Assembly: GCA_027575765.1 (NCBI GenBank)
Contig: JANBPT010000626.1
Coordinates: forward strand, 1-27,937
DNA from: Tieghemiomyces parasiticus
Lineage: Eukaryota; Kickxellomycota; Dimargaritomycetes; Dimargaritales; Dimargaritaceae
Length of the DNA stretch: 27,937 nt
Direction of reading: 5' to 3'
In this document: positions 1 through 9,763 of the stretch, piece by piece
Numbering within the stretch: position 1 is the stretch's first letter
How the letters are laid out: each line of letters opens with the position of its first letter
Translations under genes and position numbers: made by a program
Notes under the pieces: generated by a model
Database searches by the model: none
Told to the model about the DNA's origin: nothing
What the model saw: only the letters and a program-made list of their open reading frames with translations

Positions 1-78
1 CCATTCCAAGGGTCGACTGCCTTCAGCCCGTTTCTTTACGACATTGTTATATACCCCTACACTGATTCTAGCACCACG

Positions 79-2352
79 ATGGCCCACCACCACCACCACA
101 CCCAGCCTCGGTCTGGATTCGGGGCGAGTACCGCCCCAACTGTGCAGCCGTGGCGCCCCGCTTTTTCCCTCGGCCCGGCCGAACCTCGGCCCACGACCCG
201 CAATCCATTCATAGACGAGAACCTCTTCACCCAACGGCCTCGGATTACCGATCCGTTGACCGCCTCCTCCACAGGTCCTCCGCTTAACCCTCCTTCGCTC
301 TCCACTAAGCCAACGAGTTTCGCACTGGACGGGTCCTTTCATAGAGCCGACCTTGCCTTTAAGAACGAGCCCCCATTGTTTAGCGGTTTAGGTAGCGGAA
401 CAGGAACCCTGGACGAACCGTCGCTGCTATTTAGAAGCCACGACGAAGAGGGGGACGACTTAGGCCTAAACGATGCCCCATTTGATCTGGCCCTTGACAT
501 TGGACGTAATCCCGCGCCAGACTCGGCGCCTTCGGCTGCGGTGACCGAGCCCGTGAGCACTTCAGCGGCCGGGAAGCGGCCCGCTACATCTCCTCATACG
601 CCCCTGCCCCCTCGACCTTACACGGATAACGTTTCCGGCACTCCACCACGATGTAAGTAGGCGGTCGGAGTTTAGATATTCACAGACCCATTTCAAAAGG
701 GGATTGGGCGGGCGTCGGTCCCTGGCCCTGTGCCACCCTCCTCAACGTTGGCCACTTGTCCACCGTTTCTTTTACCAAATCGAGATCCGATTTTACCTAA
801 CGGCTCTGAAATCTCATTCTGACGTGCCAACACCACCCACCAGTCCATACCCCGCGCAATCACCACATCCGCGCCGTCGGTAGCAGCAGCAATCTCCGCG
901 GTACGTCCCCCGCTATTCCACGACCCCACTTACGGTCCCCGGCCTCTTTCAATCTTGATGACGCCAGCGAACCTGAAGCGTCGCCCAGTTTCCGCAGGGT
1001 CTCTAAACAACGGGTCACGCCAGATTTCCCCACCGGCCCGGTCAATACGACGGAAACCCTATGGCCTGCACTGGTTCCAGATACTGGTAGCGAGGATGAA
1101 TTTGATCCGGCCTTGGATATCGGAACCATCATCACTGAAGCTGAACTGCTGGCCACCCGTGAGAAAATGGGCCTGGCCGGGTCCGCTCGCCAGCGGGAAA
1201 TTCTTGAAGGCTACCTACATGAGCTGCTCACAGCAAACCAATCAGCGCCCCAGGCGGCCGATGATGAACCGGCCGTGTACATTGGCAAGGAAATTACCGT
1301 ACTTGTCAACTTTGTAAGTTCGAAATCGAAGCTGTTTTATCCCAATACGCCTCGTTGGACCTTTGCTACGATGGATGGTGCGGCCGCCAGCCCTGCCTAA
1401 TTCATTAATTCCCCAATCCCTACCCACTACCTACTTCCCTTCGCCGGCAATCAATACTTCGACCCTCCAGTATATCATGGGCAAGGGTGAGCTCCAGGTC
1501 TACCCTGATAAGCTCCGTTGGAGGGGTCGGGTACTTTCCTTCGGATCACCAACCACGGCCGGATCAGGCCCAATCTCGGAAGCTGAGTCGTCGATACCGG
1601 CGTCTCCGCAATTCTCTGCTGAAAGCGACGACCCGTTATCCTCACAGCCGGCCCACCTCGTGTGGCCCCTCGCACGGTTCGGTGCCATACGTTGCAAACA
1701 TCTTTCAGAGGCGGAATCTCTGATCATGTTGAGCCTAGATGACCAGCTGGGCCTCCAGTTGATGTTGGACGGAAACACACCGAATCAGTCCGACGAAGCC
1801 GACCGACTGGCTTCGCTGCTCACCAGCAGCTGCCAACGCCCCAGGCCGCTACTTTCCCCGGTCGACCGGTCGCGTCCCACCACGCCCGCCGCTATCAAAC
1901 GCAGCCCGGCCCCGCTCACGACATACCGTAGCCCAGCTGACACCGGCCGCTCCCTCGCCGACCTAGAGGCCCGTCTGAGTCGCCATCCCGATTTCCAGCA
2001 GCGCCTTCACGCACTACAAAAAAACCGCAACGACCAGATTGAAGCAGCCCAGCGGCATTACTGCGAAGAGGTTCGGCGGCTTTCGCGCACGATGCTCTCC
2101 TCGACCGGGACGCGCTTCCTGGCCCTCCAACGCCTTGGCAGCGATAGTCCAGGCTCCCCGCGGGCCCGTGAGATCCCCGAGTGCACTCTCTGCTACACCG
2201 CTGTCCAGACCCATATTATCCGGCCCTGTGGCCACCTGCTATGCCGCGGGTGTGCCGACCGGATCCAAAGCATGTCGGCTAAACAGTGTCCGTGGGACCG
2301 CAACCCTTACGACATGATCGAGCCCCGCACGCCCGAAACTCCTACTACCTAG
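79..2352 (+). CDS. RING-finger protein, putative E3 ubiquitin ligase (three exons)
   Basis: Exons 79-652, 844-1313 and 1471-2352 (donors GTAAGT, acceptors CAG) join in frame to 641 residues. The N-terminal half is Pro/Ser/Thr-rich and probably disordered; it opens with Met-Ala and five histidines. A short acidic motif of the form FD-x-ALDIG occurs twice (residues 135-142 and 278-285). Residues about 340-470 contain alternating hydrophobic stretches (GELQVYPDKLRW, LVWPLARFGAIRC) that recall a PH/IRS-type PTB fold; that is only a suspicion. A charged, probably helical region precedes a C-terminal RING at 586-624 with ligands C586, C589, C601, H603, C606, C609, C621 and D624. The eighth ligand is Asp (CPWD), as in the CPLD of RBX1. 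Ubiquitin ligase activity is inferred from the RING; the substrate is unknown. Splice positions are my reading, supported by frame continuity across both junctions. I do not recognise a named orthologue. Confidence 0.82.
653..843 (+). other. intron 1 of the RING-finger gene
   Basis: The donor GTAAGT follows a phase-1 codon. The CAG acceptor at 841-843 is the one I found that restores the frame of exon 2; the nearby AGs at 883, 886 and 889 are in the wrong phase. Confidence 0.7.
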
Positions 2353-2853
2353 ATCATCCGGCTGCCTAGGGTGGCTTGGTGGTGGGCACTGACGAGGTCG
2401 CCGTATGCTGCATACTAAAGGGAGGTGAGTTTGATCAAAGTCGACGAGCGGCGATAGGCACGCGCGTATCAACTAGCGTGCTTTGACGAAGCCCCTGAAG
2501 CAGGAGATGGTGCCTTTAATCTTCACTGATGATACGCGATGGGGAATAAACGAATGCTAAGACGCCCATTAAAACCAAATAAAATAACTGATCTGGCAGT
2601 GCCTAGCTTGACCACCCGTACCGCAGCACATGCCGTAGCGAGGCTCCGGTTGGGCGCTCCACCCTACGACGCTAGAATGGTTACGTAGGCACCGTGGGGT
2701 CCCTACCCTCAGGATTATATGGGGCATTATTCGCCCTCTCTACCCCTGCGGTCTTGAACCGGCCTGAGCCATGCGGTGACCTGGATCTTTACTTCCTTAC
2801 CAATATTACCTGCTTTCCCATTTCCTTTTATCCTAGCATTGACTACGTGAGAC
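2353..2853. other. intergenic region between the RING gene and COQ6
   Basis: No coding signal was recognised on either strand. It should hold the 3' UTR of the RING gene and the promoter and 5' UTR of COQ6. A pyrimidine-rich stretch lies just upstream of the COQ6 start, as before several other genes here. Confidence 0.5.
2545..2550 (+). promoter_or_regulatory. polyadenylation signal AATAAA, RING gene
   Basis: A canonical AATAAA lies about 190 nt past the RING-gene stop codon, on the same strand and before the next gene. The role is inferred from position only. Confidence 0.45.
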
Positions 2854-4923
2854 ATGAGCTCCCGCATTCTACTTCGTTCGGGCCAGCGTTTGGCCTACCG
2901 GCTACAGCCTCTATCCGGTCACCACGGGCTGCTCAATCGGCATGGCGCAGCGTCCACCTACAGCGTAGCGTCCGCCAGGACCGAACTGTTTGACGTGGTC
3001 ATCGTCGGTGGTGGAATCGCCGGGGCTACGTTGGCCCGCGGACTAGGTAAGGCATTAGGCGGTTTCCAACTTAGCTCAGACGGACGGAGTTGACGCAGAC
3101 TTTCGATCCAGTTGAAGTCCCTCTTTTATTGACCGCGCTAGACCAGTGAACTGGCCTCTGCTCCACGAATCGTGTGTTAACCCTTGCTCGTGGATACATC
3201 GCCTTACGTATTTATCACTTTCCCCTCCGTCCTCAATCGCCCCAACGCAGGTGCGAACCCAGTGCTGCGAGGCCGCAAGGTTGCTCTGGTGGAGTCGTCG
3301 GACTTAAGTAAGGTCCGCAATTGGGACGGCAGTAACTTGAGCACTGTCTATTCGAACCGCACCGTATCCATCACCCCAGCCTCGCAAACTACGCTGACCG
3401 CCTGCGGGGTCTGGTCCGAAGTGGACCAGTCGCGCATTCAGCCATATTGTGAGATGCACGTCTGGGACGGGGTATCCAATGGTCAAGTCAATTTCAATTC
3501 ACGCGACTTGACCAGTCCCGAGACTCTGGCAGCCGCCGGCCGTAGAGACGGCCACGAGGGAGCTCCCATGGCCTGGATCATGGAGAACCTCAACCTCCAC
3601 CGTGCCGCCCTCCGTGCCCTCGACCGGCCCGTCGCAGCCAAGACCGTCGAAGTTGTGGACCAGACTCGTGTCGAAACCATCACGGCCGGGTCGGCCGCTT
3701 CCCTTCCCCACGATACCGACCCGGCCGTGCCATCGGAGTGGCCCCGAGTACATCTGTCGTCTGGCCGTACCCTCGCCGCCCGCCTCCTGGTTGGTGCCGA
3801 CGGGGCCAACTCGCCTGTACGCAGCTATTCCAAGATCGGATCTGCAGGTTGGCCATACGAGCAGCACGGAATCGTGGCCACCCTCAAGTTGGAAGGTTCC
3901 ACGGCGAACACCGCGGCCTGGCAGCGGTTCCTGCCAACGGGCCCCGTGGCAATCCTCCCCGTAAGTGGACATAGGATTGATCCGAGTAGGATGCTGGCCT
4001 CGAGCTAAAGTTTGGCGACGGTGCTGGTTTACCTATGCGTTCTAATATCCTTCATTTTTATTCGTGCTCCTCCGCCCTCTCACGCCGTTTCATCTGACCA
4101 GATGCCCAATAATTACGCAGCCCTCGTGTGGTCCATGGATAAGGCCCACGTACCCGGCCTGAAAGCGCTTAACGAGGCGGACTTCGCCACAGCTCTTAAC
4201 GTGGCGCTGCGCCTCCCCTTTGAGGATCTCCAGTATCTGCTTGACCGCCTTGGTAATGACCGCCTTAATCTAACTGCAGAGTACGGCCAGTCTCTGGCGG
4301 CTGTCGCCGACACACAAAGCAACTCTCCTCTCGCCTCTTCCCTGCCGCCATGGGTTGCCCGCGTTGAGCCCCACAGCCGAGCCTCCTTCCCTTACAAGTT
4401 GCAACACGCTGACAGGTACATTGGTCAGCGTGTGGCCCTGATTGGCGACGCGGCGCACACCGTCCACCCTCTAGCCGGCCAGGGGCTCAACCTAGGTATG
4501 CTAGACGTGGCCAGTCTCCTGCGGGTTCTCGAGACTGCTGTGTTGAACGGTCAGGATATCGGCGACTATAACTGCCTGTTGGGGTACTCTTCCGAGCGCT
4601 ATTTCCCTAATCTGGCCATGGTCGGCGCTGTGGATAAATTGCAACGCCTGTTCTCCACATCATTCGGACCCCTCGCCGCCGTCCGATCGTTGGGCCTGAA
4701 TGCGGTCAACCATTTCCCGTTACTCAAGGTAAGTTGGTACCATACGTAAAAGGAAAGGAAAAGGGAGGGAGGGTGCCATTTTTGGAAGGCCATGATTGCA
4801 CGACGGTCTTGTCGCCAAGCCTGAGGATAGCAACCCGGCTTGATGGCTCACGCGGTTGGAATGTACTATTTGCTTTCCGCCCACATCTTCCAGAACGAAT
4901 TCGTAAAAGTGGCCATGGGCTAG
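2854..4923 (+). CDS. COQ6: Coq6-type FAD-dependent ubiquinone biosynthesis monooxygenase
   Basis: Four exons, 2854-3046, 3251-3960, 4102-4728 and 4894-4923, join in frame to 519 residues (yeast Coq6 is about 480). Family knowledge: Coq6 is a mitochondrial flavoprotein hydroxylase that hydroxylates C5 of the quinone ring, working with ferredoxin within the CoQ synthome. Visible motifs: an Arg/Ser-rich leader of about 40 residues (probable mitochondrial targeting), the dinucleotide-binding VVIVGGGIAGATLARGLG at about 48-65 split by intron 1, the second FAD motif VGADGANSPVR at 245-255, and GDAAHTVHPLAGQGLNLG from about residue 416, which is diagnostic of the UbiH/Coq6 family. The ATG at 2854 is chosen because it gives the leader and the next motif follows directly. 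The last exon encodes only nine residues and a stop. It ends 192 bp from the stop of the convergent RPP1 gene. Confidence 0.93.
4894..4923 (+). other. COQ6: 30-nt terminal coding exon of COQ6
   Basis: Exon 3 ends at AAG|GTAAGT (4728). The acceptor TTCCAG at 4888-4893 opens a ten-codon exon, NEFVKVAMG then TAG, in phase 0. Coq6 proteins normally end a little beyond the conserved helix that exon 3 finishes, so a short tail fits. The alternative is retention of intron 3, which would add seven residues before a stop. Confidence 0.6.
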
Positions 4924-5092
4924 TGCGCATCTAGAATGCCTGCGGGCACATCACACCTGGCCTCGCATAAAACAACGTCGGCCAAAATCATGTTCCTGCA
5001 CGTTAAGCAGCCGGCGACAGTGCCCCTATTAAAATCACCACACATACACCTTCGATACGCTGAAGTCTGATTCACCAACGCCGTACAATCCG

Positions 5093-5098
5093 TTTATT
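5093..5098 (-). promoter_or_regulatory. polyadenylation signal AATAAA, RPP1
   Basis: AATAAA on the minus strand lies 18 nt past the RPP1 stop codon. It sits inside the 192-bp convergent gap with COQ6, so the two 3' UTRs may overlap. Confidence 0.45.
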
Positions 5099-5115
5099 AG
5101 GGCTTGCGCCGCCGG

Positions 5116-6239
5116 CTATCCGACGCGGGCCTTCTTTCCCTTCCCGGGGGTGATGCCAGCGGGTCCCCGCTTGGCCGTGGCACCGTCGGCCCCTTGGTTC
5201 TCACCTGGAATGGCGGGATTCTCGCTGATAGCCATGACGGCGGACTTGTGGGTATATCGGCGGGTCTCGGCATGGTAAAGCACGCTACGGGGTCCGGTCG
5301 TGAGCCCTGATTTCATGACGGACATGCTTTGCTCGAAAAGGTTCCCCAAGTTCATTACGTCGTAGGGCCCACGCAGTTCTAGGGCGCGGGTGGCATTGCT
5401 CGAAAATATAAGGTTTTTACCACCAGTCAGCCGGAACAGATCGTGGCCCCAGTTGAGAAGCTGCCGGCGGGCGGTAGAGTTACGCAAGCAGTCGCCGTAG
5501 TTGAGCTCAAAGTGGACACCCCGGCTAACGGCCACGCCGACCGTCGTGTGCTTGAGCCGAATTTCATGACGCTCTGCGAGATTAAACGTGATGATGTCTA
5601 CCTCTGCGTTCTCACAGACCCAGTCGAAACTTGCATTGTCGAGCGGCTGGACGGCCACGATGTCGTAGTCGAGCTTGTTGAGGGCCACCATGTCCTTTGA
5701 AGGGCGGCAGTGCGGTGAAACGGGGATGAAGTAGTGGTCAGTAAGTGGGTTAGCAAACGGCTCCCGGATAATTATTACATACCCGTGCTGGTAGAGGTAG
5801 TGGCAGTCCAAAGACGATGTCTCCCCTTCACCCTCCTTTTGGTATGCTACGCGCCTTTCACGCACCACTCCCCAGAGGGGGGGATACTTACTGCCTTGCT
5901 CGGTATTCCGGGTTTATCAGCCACCACGGTGATGCGACGGAGCTGGTAAATGGAGGTCACATCGGCAGACCGGTGAGTGAAGGCCTTGCCGAGCATCAAC
6001 GGGGTCGCTCCGCGGTCGTGCCGAGCCGAGGGTTGGCCGGACCTGGCCAGAGTGAATGTCTTGATAGGAGCAATGCTTCGAAGATTGATGGGGCTGGTAA
6101 CAATCTGGCTAAAGGCTACCACCTGGTAGCCGAGATCATAGGCCTGCTGGACGAGTCCCTCAGCCTGCGCCAGCGCCGCCCGGTCCTCGACCGGGCGTCT
6201 GTCCACCACCGGGTATGCGAGATTAAGGTCGCAAAACAT
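5116..6239 (-). CDS. RPP1: RNase P/MRP protein subunit Rpp1 (Rpp30 family)
   Basis: Exon 1 is 6239-5892 and exon 2 is 5694-5116, joined in phase 0 (donor GTAAGT, acceptor AAAG) to give 308 residues, close to yeast Rpp1 and human RPP30. Family knowledge: a TIM-barrel-like protein of nuclear RNase P (tRNA 5' processing) and RNase MRP (pre-rRNA processing). Recognisable segments are the N-terminal MFCDLNLAYPV, then YDIVAVQPLDNASFDWVC, a stretch with EVDIITFNLAER, GVHFELNYGDCLRNSTARR and the conserved RGPYDVMNLGNLF with the glycine-rich GGKNLIFSSNA ahead of it. The C-terminal tail is basic and Gly/Lys-rich (GKGKKARVG), as is common in this family. The gene diverges from SmE and converges on COQ6. 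Confidence 0.93.
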
Positions 6240-6601
6240 AGCCGCGAGGAAAGTGCGTGAGGGGAAGGTAATGGGATTGAATAAGGGAGATGTCTATGCA
6301 GACAATGGCCGAATCTGGGGTGGGAGGGCCTCTGCAAGGTGCGCTTCAATGGGAATCGACTCATGGGCTAGGCATGCTTGGTCAATCCCTCCTAGGCCCG
6401 CCGGTTTTTTTTCCTGCCGCTCAGCCCCCCCCCCCCATGTGCCGTAGTTCGTACCGGCCAAGGTCCGCCAACGCTGAGGGCGCGTAGACCTAATCAGTAG
6501 TTATCCAATGCGGCGCTCGTCCCTTCACGCATTGCATTCCATTTTACCATCCTACACCCGTTATCAGTATCTCTCCACTTCCCCTTCCCCTCAACACTAC
6601 C
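6240..6601. promoter_or_regulatory. divergent promoter region between RPP1 and SmE
   Basis: These 362 bp lie between the two start codons and must contain both promoters and 5' UTRs. A T8 run (6405-6412) and a C12 run (6425-6436) sit near the middle. The segment just before the SmE start is pyrimidine-rich, ending in ACTACC before ATG. I see no clear TATA box. Shared regulation is inference from geometry. Confidence 0.55.
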
Positions 6602-7244
6602 ATGTCGGCTAACAACAAGGACGCGCGGATTATGATCCCGCCGATCAATGTCATCTTTCGGAATCTCCAGAACAAAAGCCGGGTCAGCGTTTGGCTGTTT
6701 GACCAGGTCAGCGCGCGCATCGAAGGCACGATTATTGTAAGTTTTTGGGGTGAACAACCCGTGCTGACTACGGCGGCACCAAGAACCCTTGTCGCAGCAG
6801 GTGCGGGGCCCTGCCCAGGTCGCTGAGCCTACACTGTTGTGACGAAGTTGCCATTGGTGAAGTGCTACGGATAGACTATTACAATTTCATTTCTGTACTG
6901 CGACTTACCACTGGCCCATCTCACTCTGCCCTTGGGTTCTATTGATGCAGGGATTCGACGAGTTCATGAACCTCGTTCTCGATGACGCCGTCGAAGTGCA
7001 CCTCAAGAAGAAGACACGCAAAACCCTAGGTAAGGCCTTTTGGCGCGTAATTCGGCCGTGTTTTTGCGGCGGCTGAGATGTTAATTTCAGTCTACAGGTA
7101 CCGCTGATACTCTATGTCTGGACTCTCCGCACCGTTTCTACATTAACGTTCACGCCCCATTTCCACCACCACTCTGCCCCTCTATAATTAGGCCGTACTC
7201 TACTTAAGGGTGAGAATATAACGCTGATCCAGTCTGTCCAGTAA
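6602..7244 (+). CDS. SME1: small nuclear ribonucleoprotein E (SmE)
   Basis: Exons 6602-6736, 6951-7029 and 7192-7244 join to 88 residues (human SmE is 92). SmE is one of seven Sm proteins forming the ring on U1, U2, U4 and U5 snRNAs. The Sm1 motif is seen in [20 protein letters not shown] and [18 protein letters not shown]; the Sm2 part is [17 protein letters not shown] at the end. All three junctions are in phase, and the last exon has only 53 nt. The start context ACTACCATGT is acceptable, and no upstream ATG extends the frame meaningfully. It is transcribed away from RPP1, with which it shares a 362-bp intergenic region. Confidence 0.95.
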
Positions 7245-7965
7245 GGCATTGCCGGCGAGATTGCGTGCATCGGCTCTTTGTAATTCCAGCAGCCACTATT
7301 CGGCGAGTAAACCCACCCTGTCTGTGCTTCATTGTGACTAGTAAATAAACCCAGAGCGGATCTTTATTTTGAGGAGCTTGAATGTAGCTTCTATAACTAC
7401 ATAGCATCGACCTGGGAGTTTTAGTGATTAATATCACGACGCTGTTAGCTGATAGCAGGGCACCATACCGTGGGCAAGCTTGCCTGTAGAACATCGGGAT
7501 AGCCCGCGGGCTCCGGATGGTGAATCGGAAGAATATGTAGCACCAGGCAGGCAAAGCTTGGTTGGTCCTCCACTGTAACACATACATGATAATCACGTGA
7601 TGGAGTCCCTCCCTGGGTGGCAGTCGGTGAGGCTAGGCTTCTGTATTAGCAAGGGGGCGCATATTCTACCCTCCCTAAAAAGCAAAAGAAAAAAAATAGA
7701 ATATAACCACATACCGTCGGCGAATGTGCCTGGCCGCTCTGGGTCTCGAGAAGGTTCATGTATAGCCTATTGTCCCTCTCCCCCATGAACACACCTGGAA
7801 CACAATTTTTAGTCGCTATCATCGTTTCGTCGTCGGGCAACAACATTTCGCGGACCACATTCCAACCTATCACCCTCCCTTCCGCCTCGACTAGGCACAT
7901 TCGACCGTCCACCAAATTTGTCAACGACTTCCTCAGCGGATTATCCCTCCACCGTCCCTATTCTG
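7245..7965. other. intergenic region between SmE and MAK11
   Basis: No coding sequence recognised in 721 bp. It contains the likely SmE poly(A) signal at 7344-7349 and an A-rich run near 7678-7700. The last 100 bp is pyrimidine-rich, probably MAK11 5' leader. Confidence 0.5.
7344..7349 (+). promoter_or_regulatory. polyadenylation signal AATAAA, SmE
   Basis: AATAAA lies 100 nt past the SmE stop on the same strand; the role is inferred from position. Confidence 0.45.
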
Positions 7966-9763
7966 ATGTCGCCACGTAAAAAGCAGAAGGTCTCCGAATC
8001 GAGCAAGGCTGTCGTGAATGGCGAGGGCCAGAAGACGCTTGCTAAGGCAGATAATGGCCTCTTCGTCGCATCAGCAGGCACCTATGAGCGTATCCTGTAC
8101 GGTGTCAAGGGTGAGTGGGCCACGACGGACACCCCGGCCAAAGTTGACAGCAAGGAGGCCCTTCCCCAGCTCCGGATGGAACTCATCTTCAGTTTTCCCG
8201 CCCATATTGGTGTCATTAAGGCCGTGGCCGCAGGCGACCGCTTTCTGGCCTCGGGTGGCGTCGACGAACAAATCAAGTGAGTGATTGCAGCCCGACAGCT
8301 GACCCACATCCGGGTCCGCCATTACAGCCCCGCGAGCACGATAGCCCACTGAATCGTACGTCCGAGCTTATTATCGCTGACACCTTGCTCGATATTCGCG
8401 ACCACTAACCCACACCTGCTTTGATTCTTTTCTTCAATGCTTACGCACACACGCCTTACCTACGACGTGGCATTTCCTGCTCACCAGGCTGTTCGACCTG
8501 GGCAAGCGGTACGAAATCGGTACCCTTATGGAGCACCAGGGCACCATCACCACGATTGAATTCTACGGCAAGTCGCACATGATCACCGGTGGCGAGGATG
8601 GCCTCATCATCGTCTGGCGGACCAAAGACTGGGAGTCACTGGTCGCTATGAAGGGTCACAAGTAAGTTCTACGCCGTATCGTCGGGTTGAGCAGGGAGGG
8701 GGAGGGGCACAGGTTCCCTAAGTGACATCAATCTCTGCCCACCGCAAAATGACTAATCTGTACCCCACCTATCCGTACATTCCCAACTTGGCCATCTACA
8801 GGGGCCGCGTCAACGATATCGCTGTGCACCCGTCGGGCCGCCTGGCCCTGTCCGTATCAAGCGACCGGACCATCCGCGTGTGGAATCTTTTGACTGGCCG
8901 TAAGGCCAGCGCCTACAAAATCGGCCGCGAGGGCCTGGTGATCAAGTGGTTGGCCGATGCCAAGCGTTACATGATCCTGACCGACCGCGAGCTGCTCATC
9001 TACGAAGTGGCGGTAAGTGCAACGCTGCGAACCTAGTCTATGGACGGGAACCGAAAACAGGGGGTGAGAGCTCTCAAGAGGGTAACCAATCGTCTGGCTG
9101 TAGCTTACCTTGGCTTTTCTAACGTCGCCCACCATCACCACCTTGGTCTTCCACCCTGTCGTCTACCCGTAGAGCGGCACTATGATACACTCCATCACAC
9201 TGCCAGGCCGGATTCACGCCATACGTAACGTGGTGGACCCTCGAGATCCGGCGAAGGAGTACATTCTATGCGGTGCGGAGAACAAGCGGCTATATATTTA
9301 CAACGCAGACACCTACGATTTGATCACCTCGCCCCAACTGCATGAGAACCGGTAAGTTATAACTACGCCACCGCATGTCCGCAATCGAGTGTCCCTACCG
9401 AGACCCCCCCCCCGCTCGGCCTATTTTAATTTCCGATGTGGACACATGCGTACCACTGGCCCAGTCTCCGATGAGTCCCACTAACCCCCTCCTCCTACTC
9501 GCGTCTATTTTTACTTGTCACGACCCCCCCCCTCCCCTTGTGCGACCCTCTCCAGGCTTCGGGCAGTCGATACGGTCAAGGTCCCACATCCCACTGACTC
9601 CACAGCCAGCGAAGCACTGGTCACTACGGCATCCTCCGACGGTAAAATACGGGTATGGAGCCTCCATGGCCTGCTGGAGGCCCAGACGGGCGCTTCCCAG
9701 CCGCCGTCGCCACTTGGGGAGTATGACACGGGCTGCCGGTTGACGTGCATGACCTCTTCCTGA
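7966..9763 (+). CDS. MAK11: WD40 ribosome-biogenesis protein Mak11/PAK1IP1 family
   Basis: Exons 7966-8276, 8488-8661, 8802-9012, 9173-9351 and 9556-9763 join in frame to 360 residues. Family knowledge: Mak11 is a nucleolar beta-propeller needed for 60S subunit maturation; the animal homologue is PAK1IP1. Visible features: a basic N-terminus MSPRKKQKV (probable nuclear signal), FVASAGTYERILYGVKGEW typical of Mak11 repeat 1, then repeats containing LASGGVDEQIKLFDL, MITGGEDGLIIVWR, GRVNDIAVHPSGRLALSV followed by SDRTIRVWNLLTGRKA, and TTASSDGKIRVWS near the C-terminus. The acceptors each restore a WD codon split in the expected phase. The ATG at 7966 is the first in frame; the open frame upstream has only a non-ATG codon. 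Intron 1 uses GTGAGT. The protein ends soon after the last blade, shorter than yeast Mak11 (468) and nearer PAK1IP1. Confidence 0.92.
9352..9555 (+). other. intron 4 of MAK11 with two poly-C tracts
   Basis: The donor GTAAGT and acceptor CCAG restore the frame (CG|G codon). The intron holds C10 at 9404-9413 and C9 at 9524-9532, the second acting as part of the pyrimidine tract close to the acceptor. Confidence 0.75.

Noticed and set aside
79..99. His-run after ATG read as vector or tag contamination
   Set aside because: The flanking DNA is continuous genomic sequence with introns, and the protein ends in a genuine RING domain.
883..889. AG sites at 883, 886 and 889 as acceptors for exon 2 of the RING gene
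   Set aside because: They give the wrong phase with exon 1; the CAG at 841-843 keeps the frame open.
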